From NCBI GenBank assembly GCA_033763595.1, contig JANRKH010000012.1, positions 1 to 8,860 of the forward strand: a DNA stretch of 8,860 nt. The letters run 5' to 3'. The notes beneath the pieces are model-generated. The model ran no database searches and was not told the origin of the DNA. It saw nothing but the letters and a program-made list of their open reading frames with translations. This document shows positions 1-6,566 of the stretch, piece by piece. The position numbers and the translations under genes were made by a program. Position 1 is the first letter of the stretch. Each line of letters starts with the position of its first letter. The stretch is from JANRKH01 sp033763595. Lineage in GTDB: Bacteria; Pseudomonadota; Alphaproteobacteria; Rickettsiales; Rickettsiaceae.

Positions 1-41
1 GCTGCAACTTGATCTGATAGTAATCTTGATGTTCTTGCCAT
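1..41 (-). CDS. Start of an unidentified divergent gene (5' end only)
   Basis: The minus strand reads an open N-terminus, MARTSRLLSDQVAA, from an ATG at 41-39 until it leaves the window at base 1. A consensus extended -10 lies about 36 bp upstream (77-85, minus), which would give a leader of roughly 30 nt and favours this start over an in-frame-open ATG at 78-76 that lies within the promoter. No clear Shine-Dalgarno sequence is visible. Only 13 full codons are available, so the product cannot be assigned. The opening loosely resembles UbiK/BMFP-family accessory proteins of ubiquinone synthesis, which often start with an aromatic/Ser-Arg-Leu-Leu-x-Asp stretch, but that is a guess. It would be transcribed divergently from topA. 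Confidence 0.3.
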   Translation of the reverse strand, partial: MARTSRLLSDQVA

Positions 42-76
42 ATCTAATAACGTTATAATTATGTTTAATATGGTTC

Positions 77-85
77 ATTATAGCA
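77..85 (-). promoter_or_regulatory. Extended -10 promoter for the divergent left-edge gene
   Basis: Read on the minus strand, 85-77 is TGC-TATAAT, a perfect extended -10. No good -35 is seen at 16-18 bp upstream, which an extended -10 can tolerate. It points toward the ATG at 41. In such an AT-rich gap a chance match is possible. Confidence 0.35.
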
Positions 86-133
86 TAGTCTTTAATCTTT
101 TGCTATTAGTTTAATTATATTTGGGATTTGGTA
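84..133 (+). mobile_element. Decayed 3' end of an IS like the one at the right edge
   Basis: The right part ends in GGGATTTGGTA (123-133), the same terminus as the IS at 8723, and is followed by TAA, the usual 3-bp flank of this family. Immediately inside, the sequence TTTGCTATTAGTTTAATTA (about 98-116) aligns, with small gaps, to the last codons and stop of the transposase at 8738-8770 read on the minus strand. The equivalent reading frame here contains stops. I read it as a degraded terminal remnant; no matching left end occurs in the window. The inner boundary is approximate. Confidence 0.35.
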
Positions 134-137
134 TAAT
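129..137 (+). promoter_or_regulatory. Extended -10 formed at an element end, pointing at topA
   Basis: TGG-TATAAT is a perfect extended -10. It is built from the element terminus (…TTTGGTA) plus the flanking TAA and the next T. Transcription would start near 144 and give a topA leader of about 160 nt. It competes with the TTGACA-type candidate closer to the gene. Confidence 0.3.
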
Positions 138-224
138 ACCATAAGTCTCACATTAAAAAACTAACTTCATTCTTGAATTATATAGCGTACAAAAGATATG
201 ATCCAAAAACTGAGATTTATGGCA
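137..224. repeat. Degenerate inverted-repeat element
   Basis: The left end TACCATAAGTCTCA (137-150) and the reverse complement of 211-224 (TGCCATAAATCTCA) match at 12 of 14 positions. The left end starts with TACC and is preceded by TAA, as in the MITE family elsewhere in this window. The interior of about 60 bp is AT-rich, without an open frame of note. It may be an old, diverged relative of the TACCAAATC elements, or simply a hairpin in the topA leader. Confidence 0.3.
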
Positions 225-253
225 TTAAGAATATTGACTAAAGATACTAAATA

Positions 254-280
254 TTGACATATAAGCTCCGAGAATATAGA
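254..280 (+). promoter_or_regulatory. Candidate topA promoter
   Basis: A perfect TTGACA (254-259) is followed 15 bp later by TATAGA (275-280). The spacer is short. A second ATATTGAC copy lies 20 bp upstream (232-238). Initiation would be near 287, leaving a leader under 20 nt before the topA ATG. Confidence 0.3.
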
Positions 281-303
281 ACAAGAAAAAATTTGGTTAG
301 TTA

Positions 304-2634
304 ATGAAATTAGTTATTGTAGAATCTCCGGCTAAGGCAAAAACAATTAACAAATATCTAGGCGCATCTTACAAAGTTGAGGCGTCTTATGGTCACATTT
401 GTGATCTTCCATCTAAAAATGGATCAGTGCTTCCTGAGAATGATTTTGAAATGAAGTATGAGATTTCTAAAAAAGCCGAACCTCAAATAAAAAAATTATG
501 CTCACTTGCAAAAACAGCTGACGAAATTATTCTCGCAACCGACCCAGATAGAGAGGGCGAGGCTATCTCTTGGCATGTTATAAACATATTAAGAGAAAAG
601 AAGTCTATTAAAAAAGACGCAAAAATTCTTCGTGTTGCCTTCAACGAAATCACAAAAAAGTCCGTTCAAGAAACTATAAGTAAACCCAGGTCGCTTGATC
701 AAGATTTAATAGACGCTCAGCAAGCAAGAAGAGCTCTTGACTATCTTGTTGGTTTTAATCTATCGCCTATTTTATGGAGAAAGCTTCCTGGGGCAAGGTC
801 AGCAGGGAGGGTCCAGTCAGTTGCTTTGCGACTTATTTGTGAAAGAGAGGCAGAAATTGAGAAGTTTAAGTCTTTAGAATACTGGGATATATCAGCGTCG
901 CTTAAAAGCTCTAAAAATATAGATTTTGGCGGAAAGCTTGTGACAGCAGATGGCCAAAAACTAGAAAAATTCGCAATTACAAACAAAGATGATGCGACTA
1001 AAATTGTTGATAGTCTTAAGTTATATAAGCGATTTTTTGTGGATTTGGTTGAGACAAAAGAACAAAGACGAAATCCACCTGCTCCGTTTACAACTTCGAC
1101 TCTGCAGCAAGAAGCTTCTAGAAAGTTAGGCTTTAGTACAAAAAAGACAATGCAACTAGCGCAGAAACTTTACGAGGGCGTTGATCTTGAGTCTGAAACA
1201 GTAGGACTTATTACATATATGAGAACAGACGGGGTTTATCTTGCGGATGATGCTGTTAAGGCCGCAAGAGAATACATAGAGGATAGTTTTGGACAAGTTT
1301 ATATTCCAGATACAGTAAGAAAATATAAACCCAAATCCAAAAATGCGCAGGAAGCGCATGAAGCAATCAGACCAACAAACATAAAATACACTCCAGACAA
1401 GTTAAAAAAATACCTGGACCAAGATTTACATAAATTATATGAACTGATATGGAAGAGAACTTTAGCTTCACAAATGTCAAGCGCTATACTAGAAACTGTG
1501 AGCGCAGATATTTCGCCAGATGATAAAAAATTTATTATAAGATCTAGTGGAACAGTTATTAAGTTTGACGGTTTTTACAGACTATATGCGGAATCAGTAG
1601 ATGATCAGGACGCAGAGGAAAATTCCAAGATTCTACCGCCCCTATTCAAGGGAGAGGAAATAAATCCGTTAGAATTTATTCCTAACCAACATTTTACCGA
1701 GCCTCCTCCTCGTTTTAACGAGGCAAGTCTTGTGAAAAAACTCGAAGAACTTGGGATTGGTCGCCCCTCTACTTATGCTTCGATAATATCAGTTATTCAG
1801 GATAGAGAATATGTAAGACTTGAAACTAAAAGATTTTACCCAGAAGAAAGAGGCAGGCTAGTTACTGCATTTTTGTGTAAATTTTTTCCAAAATATGTCG
1901 AGTATGATTTTACTGCCAATCTTGAAGAAAACCTGGATAGAGTTGCAGACGGGGAAATTAAGTGGAAGAACTTGTTATCTGAATTTTGGAAAGGTTTCAA
2001 TGAAAATGTCCAGTTAGCTGCTAACATAAAAATTTCAGATGTGATTGAGAATCTAGAGACCATGCTCTCTGATCATCTTTTTCCGCAAAAGGAAGAAGGT
2101 TTAGACCAAAGAAAATGCCCAAAATGTTCGAGTGGAAAATTAGGGCTCAGAATAAGCAAATTCGGAGCATTCATCGCATGCTCAAATTATCCTGAATGTA
2201 CTCATAAAAGTACCATTCATGACAATAATCACAATGAAAATACAGGACTTGAGAGTATGAATGATAATAATAAACTAATTGGCACTCACTTAGATAAAAA
2301 TATTCTATTAAAAAAGGGGCCTTACGGTCTTTATCTTGAGATCGAAGAAGAAGATAAGCTCACAAAGCCAAAACGAGCAACTATCCCGCCTGGTTTTAAT
2401 CCAGAGAATATTACGCTTGATCAAGCAATTAATCTCCTCTCCCTGCCCAAACGCCTTGGAAACAATGCCTCAGGAGACGAAGTGAGTGTTGGAATAGGAA
2501 AATATGGGCCATACATAAAGTGTGGCAATAAGTTTACTTCCATTCCGAAAACTGATGACCCTTTTGGGATAAATTTGCATAGAGCTTTGGAGATTATAGA
2601 AGAATCTGCTAAACTCCCAAAAAACAAAAAATAA
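304..2634 (+). CDS. topA: DNA topoisomerase I (type IA)
   Basis: TopA relaxes negatively supercoiled DNA by cutting one strand through a 5'-phosphotyrosine link; it acts in the cytoplasm. The toprim domain opens with VIVESPAKAKT (E7) and carries the Mg-binding DPDREGE motif (D80, D82, E84). The active-site tyrosine is Y305 in GLITYMRTDG. Other family marks are DAQQARRALDYLVG (137-150), SAGRVQSVALRL (166-177) and GIGRPSTYA (484-492). A C-terminal zinc ribbon has four cysteines, C605, C608, C626 and C632, followed by two short topoisomerase C-terminal repeats (about 668-680 and 729-748). At 776 aa it matches what I recall for Rickettsia TopA, so it looks complete. The ATG at 304 puts the conserved MKLVIVESPAKA at the N-terminus; the ribosome-binding site is weak. 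It is the first gene of a tight topA-icd-flbD run. Confidence 0.97.
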   Translation: MKLVIVESPAKAKTINKYLGASYKVEASYGHICDLPSKNGSVLPENDFEMKYEISKKAEPQIKKLCSLAKTADEIILATDPDREGEAISWHVINILREKKSIKKDAKILRVAFNEITKKSVQETISKPRSLDQDLIDAQQARRALDYLVGFNLSPILWRKLPGARSAGRVQSVALRLICEREAEIEKFKSLEYWDISASLKSSKNIDFGGKLVTADGQKLEKFAITNKDDATKIVDSLKLYKRFFVDLVETKEQRRNPPAPFTTSTLQQEASRKLGFSTKKTMQLAQKLYEGVDLESETVGLITYMRTDGVYLADDAVKAAREYIEDSFGQVYIPDTVRKYKPKSKNAQEAHEAIRPTNIKYTPDKLKKYLDQDLHKLYELIWKRTLASQMSSAILETVSADISPDDKKFIIRSSGTVIKFDGFYRLYAESVDDQDAEENSKILPPLFKGEEINPLEFIPNQHFTEPPPRFNEASLVKKLEELGIGRPSTYASIISVIQDREYVRLETKRFYPEERGRLVTAFLCKFFPKYVEYDFTANLEENLDRVADGEIKWKNLLSEFWKGFNENVQLAANIKISDVIENLETMLSDHLFPQKEEGLDQRKCPKCSSGKLGLRISKFGAFIACSNYPECTHKSTIHDNNHNENTGLESMNDNNKLIGTHLDKNILLKKGPYGLYLEIEEEDKLTKPKRATIPPGFNPENITLDQAINLLSLPKRLGNNASGDEVSVGIGKYGPYIKCGNKFTSIPKTDDPFGINLHRALEIIEESAKLPKNKK

Positions 2635-2640
2635 AATATC

Positions 2641-4092
2641 ATGAGTAATTCTATTCCTATCACAGTTGCATATGGAGACGGCGTTGGGCCTGAGATCATG
2701 GAGGCAACCCTTTATATTCTCAAAGAAGCTGGCACGCCAATTCGCATAGAGACGATAGAAATCGGAGAGGCTCTTTATAAAAAAAACTATACATCAGGTA
2801 TAGCTGAAGACACTTGGCAGACAATTGCTAGAAACAAAGTTTTGCTCAAGGCTCCCATCACTACTCCGCAAGGCGGTGGTTATAAAAGCTTAAATGTAAC
2901 GTTAAGAAAGGCTTTAGGTCTATATGCAAATGTTAGGCCTAGTGTTTCGTATCATCCTTTTATTCCTAATTTACATAATGATATGGATTTGGTGATAGTT
3001 AGAGAAAATGAGGAAGATATTTATGCCGGTATAGAGTATAGGCAAACTCATAATATGTATGAATCAATCAAGTTAATAAGTAGAACTGGCAGCGAGCGAA
3101 TCATAAGATATGCGTTTGAATATGCTGTGAAAAATAATCGCAAAACTGTTTCATGCTTTAGCAAAGATAATATTATGAAATTTACCGATGGGATTTTTCA
3201 CAAGGTTTTTGATGAAATAGCAAAAGAATATCCAAACATTGAGAATAATCACTATATAATAGATATAGGCACAGCAAGACTTGCAAAAAGCCCTTCAAAA
3301 TTTGATGTGATAGTTACATCAAATCTTTACGGAGATATAATATCAGATGTAACATCTGAAATATCAGGATCTGTAGGACTTGCAGGATCAGCTAACATAG
3401 GAGAGGAATATGCCATGTTTGAGGCAATACATGGTTCTGCGCCAGATATTGCAGGTAAAAACATCGCAAACCCATCAGGATTACTAAATTCAGCTGTAAT
3501 GATGTTAATTCATTTAGGGCTTGGTAGTTATGGAAGCATCATTGAGAATGCATGGAAAAAAACAATAGAAGACGGGATTCATACAAGTGATATTTATAAT
3601 GCAAAAACTTCTTCCAAAAAAGTTGGCACTAAAGAATTTGCGCAGGAAGTAGTGAAGAGATTTGGGCTAAAGCCAACAATCCTAAAACCAGTAAATTATA
3701 CTGATACAAAACAAGAAGCAGCAAAAGCTAGAATTTTTGCAATAGACAAATCGGAGAAAAAGACATTAGTTGGAATAGACATTTTTATAGATAAATATCT
3801 AGAGAATGCTCATGAACTTGCAAAAATACTGGAAAAAATAGACTCAAGTAATCTAGAGCTTAAAACTATAGCAGCAAAAGGCTTGATGCTGTGGCCAAGA
3901 AACGAGCCATCGAGGTATATATCCGATCATTGGTGCGCAAGATTCATGAGTAAAACTGGCTCTGATGTTTCGCATGAGGATATTTCAGTGCTTCTATTAG
4001 ACTTTGCGAGAAATAACATAGATTTTATTAAAACAGAGAATTTATACAATTTTGGTAATCAAAGGGGCTACTCCCTTGCGCAAGGTGAATAA
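2641..4092 (+). CDS. icd: Isocitrate dehydrogenase, long Rickettsia/Thermus type
   Basis: The enzyme oxidatively decarboxylates isocitrate to 2-oxoglutarate in the TCA cycle. The beta-decarboxylating dehydrogenase fold is clear: GDGVGPEI (12-19), substrate loop KSLNVTLR (82-89, S83/N85/R89) with R99 and R121, the NEEDIYAGIEY stretch with Y133, KDNIMKFTDG with K175, and metal-binding aspartates in YGDIISD (D232, D236). The coenzyme loop is HGSAPDIAGKNIANP (264-278). Residues from about 345 to 483 form the extra C-terminal domain found in the 480-500 aa Thermus/Rickettsia enzymes, so the length is normal for that group. The coenzyme loop has Asp-Ile (D269, I270) where the E. coli NADP enzyme has Lys-Tyr, so NAD use is likely; NADP is the usual database label. 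It starts 6 bp after the topA stop without a clear Shine-Dalgarno, suggesting translational coupling. Confidence 0.95.
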   Translation: MSNSIPITVAYGDGVGPEIMEATLYILKEAGTPIRIETIEIGEALYKKNYTSGIAEDTWQTIARNKVLLKAPITTPQGGGYKSLNVTLRKALGLYANVRPSVSYHPFIPNLHNDMDLVIVRENEEDIYAGIEYRQTHNMYESIKLISRTGSERIIRYAFEYAVKNNRKTVSCFSKDNIMKFTDGIFHKVFDEIAKEYPNIENNHYIIDIGTARLAKSPSKFDVIVTSNLYGDIISDVTSEISGSVGLAGSANIGEEYAMFEAIHGSAPDIAGKNIANPSGLLNSAVMMLIHLGLGSYGSIIENAWKKTIEDGIHTSDIYNAKTSSKKVGTKEFAQEVVKRFGLKPTILKPVNYTDTKQEAAKARIFAIDKSEKKTLVGIDIFIDKYLENAHELAKILEKIDSSNLELKTIAAKGLMLWPRNEPSRYISDHWCARFMSKTGSDVSHEDISVLLLDFARNNIDFIKTENLYNFGNQRGYSLAQGE

Positions 4093-4110
4093 ACAGAATA
4101 ATTAAGGAAT

Positions 4111-5340
4111 ATGCAGATAATTGTACTCGGCACGATTAATTCTGAAATCTCTAAGGCTATTTCAATTGCAAGTTCTAAAGGTGCTAGAGTTTTTCTAGTG
4201 GAAAGCCTAAGAGAATGTATTGCGACTATCCTTGGGGGCAAAAGTGCGGATTTGCTGCTAGTGGATGTAAATTTTGATATACATGCAGTATCAACCGCCC
4301 TGAGTGAGGAGAGAATTTCTACGGATATTGTGGCATATGGCCTTGGGGCATCTCCAAAGCAAGCAGTTGAATCCATCAAAGCAGGAGCAAAAGAATTTCT
4401 ACCGCTTCCTCCCGATGAGGAACTTATTTCTGCAATCCTAGAAACTATTTCTAAAGATCAAAAGAAGCTTATATTTAACTCTTCTTCTATGGAAAAAGTT
4501 ATTAGTATCGCTACCAAAATTGCAAAATCAGACGCGCATGTGCTAATTACAGGAGAATCTGGCACAGGCAAAGAAGTTCTTGCAAGTTTCATTCATTTTA
4601 ACAGTTTAAGAGCCGACAAAAACTTTGTGAGAGTGAACTGCGCAGCGATTCCGGATAATCTTATTGAATCTGAATTATTCGGTCACGAAAAAGGCGCTTT
4701 TACCGGCGCAAGTCAAAGAAGAATAGGCAAATTCGAAGAATCAAGTGGAGGAACATTGCTACTTGACGAAATTTCCGAAATGGATCCCAAACTGCAAACT
4801 AAACTTCTAAGAGCAATTCAGGAAAAAGAGATCGATAGACTTGGAGGCAATAATACAATCAAAGTAGATTTAAGGATCATAGCCACATCAAACAGGAACT
4901 TAGAGCATGAAATATCCAAGGGGTCATTTAGAGAGGATCTATATTTTAGATTGAATGTGATAAACATCCACATCCCTCCTCTACGCGAAAGAAGAGAGGA
5001 TATCATTGAGCTCGGTAAGTTTTTTGTAGAGAAATATTGCGTTTCCAATAATCTTCCTATAAAAAAACTAGATGAAACCGCAAAGAATCTTCTGCTTGAG
5101 CACAGCTGGCCGGGCAACATTAGAGAACTTGAAAATACAATTCACAGAGCCGTTTTGTTAAGCGAAGATACGATTCTGGATAAAGACTTTCTAGTAAGAC
5201 CGGTTGATACAAGCACAAAAAATGACGAAAAAATGTTTATCTTAAATACAGTTAAATACTGCCTAGGTGACTTAAACGCAGCTTCAAATATACTTGGCAT
5301 TTCCGTTAAAACACTATCTCTAAAACTTAGCCAAGTTTAA
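4111..5340 (+). CDS. flbD: Sigma-54-dependent flagellar regulator FlbD
   Basis: This is a bacterial enhancer-binding protein that remodels RNA polymerase with sigma-54 by ATP hydrolysis. In order: a receiver-like domain (1-115), an AAA+ domain (about 125-350) and a Fis-type helix-turn-helix (about 375-408). AAA+ motifs are Walker A GESGTGKE (148-155), GAFTGA sigma-54 contact loop (195-200), Walker B LLLDE (D219, E220), arginine residues in FREDLYFRLN (R274, R280) and sensor II WPGNIREL (333-340). The receiver keeps D52 but lacks the paired acidic residues after the first strand, and has AGAKEFLPLPPDEELI (91-106), which closely matches Caulobacter FlbD as I remember it (AGAKEFIPLPPDAELI). FlbD works without phosphorylation and is controlled by FliX in Caulobacter. 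At 409 aa it is shorter than Caulobacter FlbD (about 455), mostly in the linker before the helix-turn-helix and the tail. An AAGGA at 4104-4108 supports the start. NtrX is the main alternative, but the N-terminal domain argues against it. Confidence 0.85.
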   Translation: MQIIVLGTINSEISKAISIASSKGARVFLVESLRECIATILGGKSADLLLVDVNFDIHAVSTALSEERISTDIVAYGLGASPKQAVESIKAGAKEFLPLPPDEELISAILETISKDQKKLIFNSSSMEKVISIATKIAKSDAHVLITGESGTGKEVLASFIHFNSLRADKNFVRVNCAAIPDNLIESELFGHEKGAFTGASQRRIGKFEESSGGTLLLDEISEMDPKLQTKLLRAIQEKEIDRLGGNNTIKVDLRIIATSNRNLEHEISKGSFREDLYFRLNVINIHIPPLRERREDIIELGKFFVEKYCVSNNLPIKKLDETAKNLLLEHSWPGNIRELENTIHRAVLLSEDTILDKDFLVRPVDTSTKNDEKMFILNTVKYCLGDLNAASNILGISVKTLSLKLSQV

Positions 5341-5350
5341 TACTAGCTTA

Positions 5351-5377
5351 CAAAAGATATTTAAATTTTTTCTTTTG
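5351..5377. terminator. AT-rich hairpin after flbD
   Basis: CAAAAGA (5351-5357) and TCTTTTG (5371-5377) are perfect 7-bp inverted repeats with a 13-nt loop ending in a T run. It starts 10 bp after the flbD stop. The stem is weak (two G-C pairs), so it is at best a poor intrinsic terminator. Confidence 0.2.
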
Positions 5378-5405
5378 ACTAAGTTTTTCGTAAGTGATAA
5401 AACAG

Positions 5406-5433
5406 TTGAAATATGTATAAAGAAGTGTATATT
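5406..5433 (+). promoter_or_regulatory. Candidate promoter for the PCu(A)C gene
   Basis: TTGAAA (5406-5411), a 16-bp spacer and TATATT (5428-5433) make a reasonable sigma-70 promoter 30 bp upstream of the ATG at 5464. A second candidate, TTGACT (5375-5380) with TAAAAC (5398-5403) at 17 bp, lies just upstream. The break in gene spacing here supports an independent start of transcription. Confidence 0.35.
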
Positions 5434-5463
5434 GTTAAGTGTACATAAATCAATGATAAAACT

Positions 5464-6114
5464 ATGAAAAATTATCTAGCAATAATTATTGCGCTCGTGA
5501 CCACAGTAACAGCAAACACAACTTCTGTAGCCCTTGCCGCAGAAAAGACTCAGCAACAAATAACTTCAGAGCGAAAGACAGATACACAAACAATACCAGA
5601 AACAAAAAATCCAAAAGAAAAAACTTGTCATGAAGACCATGAACATGATCATGACTTTTGCTGTCATGAAGAGGAAGATAAACTGCAACATGAGTCTAAA
5701 CAAGAGCACAAGGTAATAGCTAGTGAGAAGATTAATTGCCAAGGGGCATGGATCAGATCTACATCAAAAAAATCTACAAATGCAGCTGGTTACTTTACTA
5801 TAACAAATAATAGCGACATAGATATTAAAATTGACCAAATTACTTCTGACATAGTTTTTTGCGATAAAATTGAGATACACGGATATAGGACTGACAGTAA
5901 AAACGTTAAGAGAATGTATAAGCTCAAGTCAGTAGCCGTTCCAGCAGGAGAAACAGTAGAATTTAAACCGGGCAGCTTTCATATTATGTTTAAAAATTTA
6001 TCTGATGAGATAAAGAAAAACACTCACTTGGACCTCAACATTCTTGTGTCTCCTGCTGATGCAGAGAAAAATGTCAAAATAGAGAGCGTGAAGTTGAAAT
6101 TTGAGATTAAATAA
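5464..6114 (+). CDS. Secreted PCu(A)C copper chaperone with Cys/His-rich linker
   Basis: PCu(A)C proteins are periplasmic Cu(I) carriers that help load the CuA centre of cytochrome c oxidase, often together with Sco proteins. A signal peptide is evident: MKNYLA, a hydrophobic core, then cleavage likely after SVALA-A (about 25/26). Residues 26-52 are polar, then 53-83 are rich in potential metal ligands (C55, H56, H59, H61, H63, C66, C67, H68, H76, H82). The domain spans about 88-216: GAWIRST, then NAAGYFTITNNSD, and the Cu(I) ligands H139, M151, H173 and M175. The M-x21-H-x-M spacing matches the family signature; H-x11-M is close to the usual x10. The His-rich linker is not typical of the short alphaproteobacterial members. 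The gene stands alone with its own likely promoter; no sco or cox gene is in the window. No convincing Shine-Dalgarno is seen. Confidence 0.85.
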   Translation: MKNYLAIIIALVTTVTANTTSVALAAEKTQQQITSERKTDTQTIPETKNPKEKTCHEDHEHDHDFCCHEEEDKLQHESKQEHKVIASEKINCQGAWIRSTSKKSTNAAGYFTITNNSDIDIKIDQITSDIVFCDKIEIHGYRTDSKNVKRMYKLKSVAVPAGETVEFKPGSFHIMFKNLSDEIKKNTHLDLNILVSPADAEKNVKIESVKLKFEIK

Positions 6115-6133
6115 TTTTAAACAAAGTCCCTAA

Positions 6134-6224
6134 TACCAAACCTCTAAAATTCATATGAAGAGTTTAATATGGTCTTTGATATTAGTTCGTTGCAAATTTA
6201 GATGGTCTAGGCCAAGGCTGTAAA
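6134..6224. repeat. Fragment of a MITE-like element
   Basis: It begins TACCAAACCTCTAAAATTCA and is preceded by TAA (6131-6133), so it looks like one end of the TACCAAATC family. A 13-bp stretch, TCTAAAATTCATA (6143-6155), is a perfect inverted copy of 6256-6268 inside the next element. No matching right end is seen before the neighbouring element starts at 6228, so the right boundary given is only the limit of unassigned sequence. With the two elements that follow it fills most of the 452-bp gap between the PCu(A)C gene and recA, which contains no gene I can support. Confidence 0.35.
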
Positions 6225-6227
6225 TTA

Positions 6228-6382
6228 TACCAACTCTCTAGAATTAAGCTATTCGTATGAATTTTAGACCTTTATTGAATAAGCTTTTATAAATAGTTAC
6301 GTACAGGTCATCTAGTTTCAATTCATTTGGGTCATTTAATTTGATAATTTAAAAATTGATAATTTAAAAATCGGATTTGGTA
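6228..6382. mobile_element. Long-type MITE-like element, about 155 bp
   Basis: The left end is TACCAACTCTCTAGAATTAA and the right end is CGGATTTGGTA. It is flanked by direct TTA repeats (6225-6227 and 6383-6385). About 112 bp of its left part aligns with the element at 8609-8722 (shared blocks CTCTAGAATTAA, TATGAATTTTAG, TATAAATA, CAATTC and TCATTTAA). It has no coding capacity for a transposase. Its right TTA is shared with the left TTA of the next element, so the two are in tandem. Confidence 0.65.
6341..6370 (+). repeat. Perfect 15-bp tandem duplication
   Basis: TTGATAATTTAAAAA occurs twice in direct tandem (6341-6355 and 6356-6370) inside the right part of the long-type element. It probably arose by slippage and explains part of this copy's length. 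Confidence 0.9.
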
Positions 6383-6385
6383 TTA

Positions 6386-6493
6386 TACCAAATCTCTAGA
6401 ATTAAATAATATTAGGAGCAAGTCACGAACCCTACTCTCGTGTAAGCCTTTAGCGACGAGCTAGAAGCAAGTACTTAAAAATGGGATTTGGTA
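6386..6493. mobile_element. Short-type MITE-like element, 108 bp
   Basis: The ends TACCAAATC and GATTTGGTA are perfect 9-bp terminal inverted repeats. Direct TTA flanks lie at 6383-6385 and 6494-6496. The first 50 bp differ at only two positions from the copy at 8439, and the last 24 bp (from AGTACTTAAAAATGGG onward) are identical; the middle has diverged. It ends 73 bp before the recA start codon. No protein is encoded. Confidence 0.75.
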
Positions 6494-6497
6494 TTAT
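6489..6497 (+). promoter_or_regulatory. Extended -10 at a MITE end, facing recA
   Basis: TGG-TATTAT is an extended -10 with one mismatch, made by the element's right end joined to its TTA duplication and the next T. Initiation near 6504 would give a recA leader of about 60 nt. No convincing -35 sits 17 bp upstream. No better sigma-70 promoter stands out between here and the recA ATG. Confidence 0.35.
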
Positions 6498-6566
6498 AGC
6501 GCATAACAGAGAATATATACTGTTGCTAATAGATTTAAAAATATAAACTTTAAACATGAACATATA

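Noticed and set aside
2731..2750. Sigma-54-like sequence (TGGCACG followed by TTCGCA) inside icd
   Set aside because: The -12 half is not TTGC at the proper spacing and it lies within coding sequence; it is a chance match despite the nearby sigma-54 activator gene.
4068..4379. Minus-strand open frame of 103 codons over the icd/flbD junction
   Set aside because: It lies opposite the strongly conserved flbD N-terminus and the icd end, has no recognisable features, and is a shadow frame; other minus-strand frames in the window were discarded for the same reason.
5349..5360. TACAAAAGATAT shared with 188-199 upstream of topA as a common regulatory site
   Set aside because: It is a short A/T-rich match with no further similarity around it, and one copy overlaps the hairpin after flbD; chance is the simpler explanation.
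6494..6566. LexA/SOS box upstream of recA
   Set aside because: No GTTC-N7-GTTC or E. coli-type CTGT-N8-ACAG site could be found in the recA upstream region.
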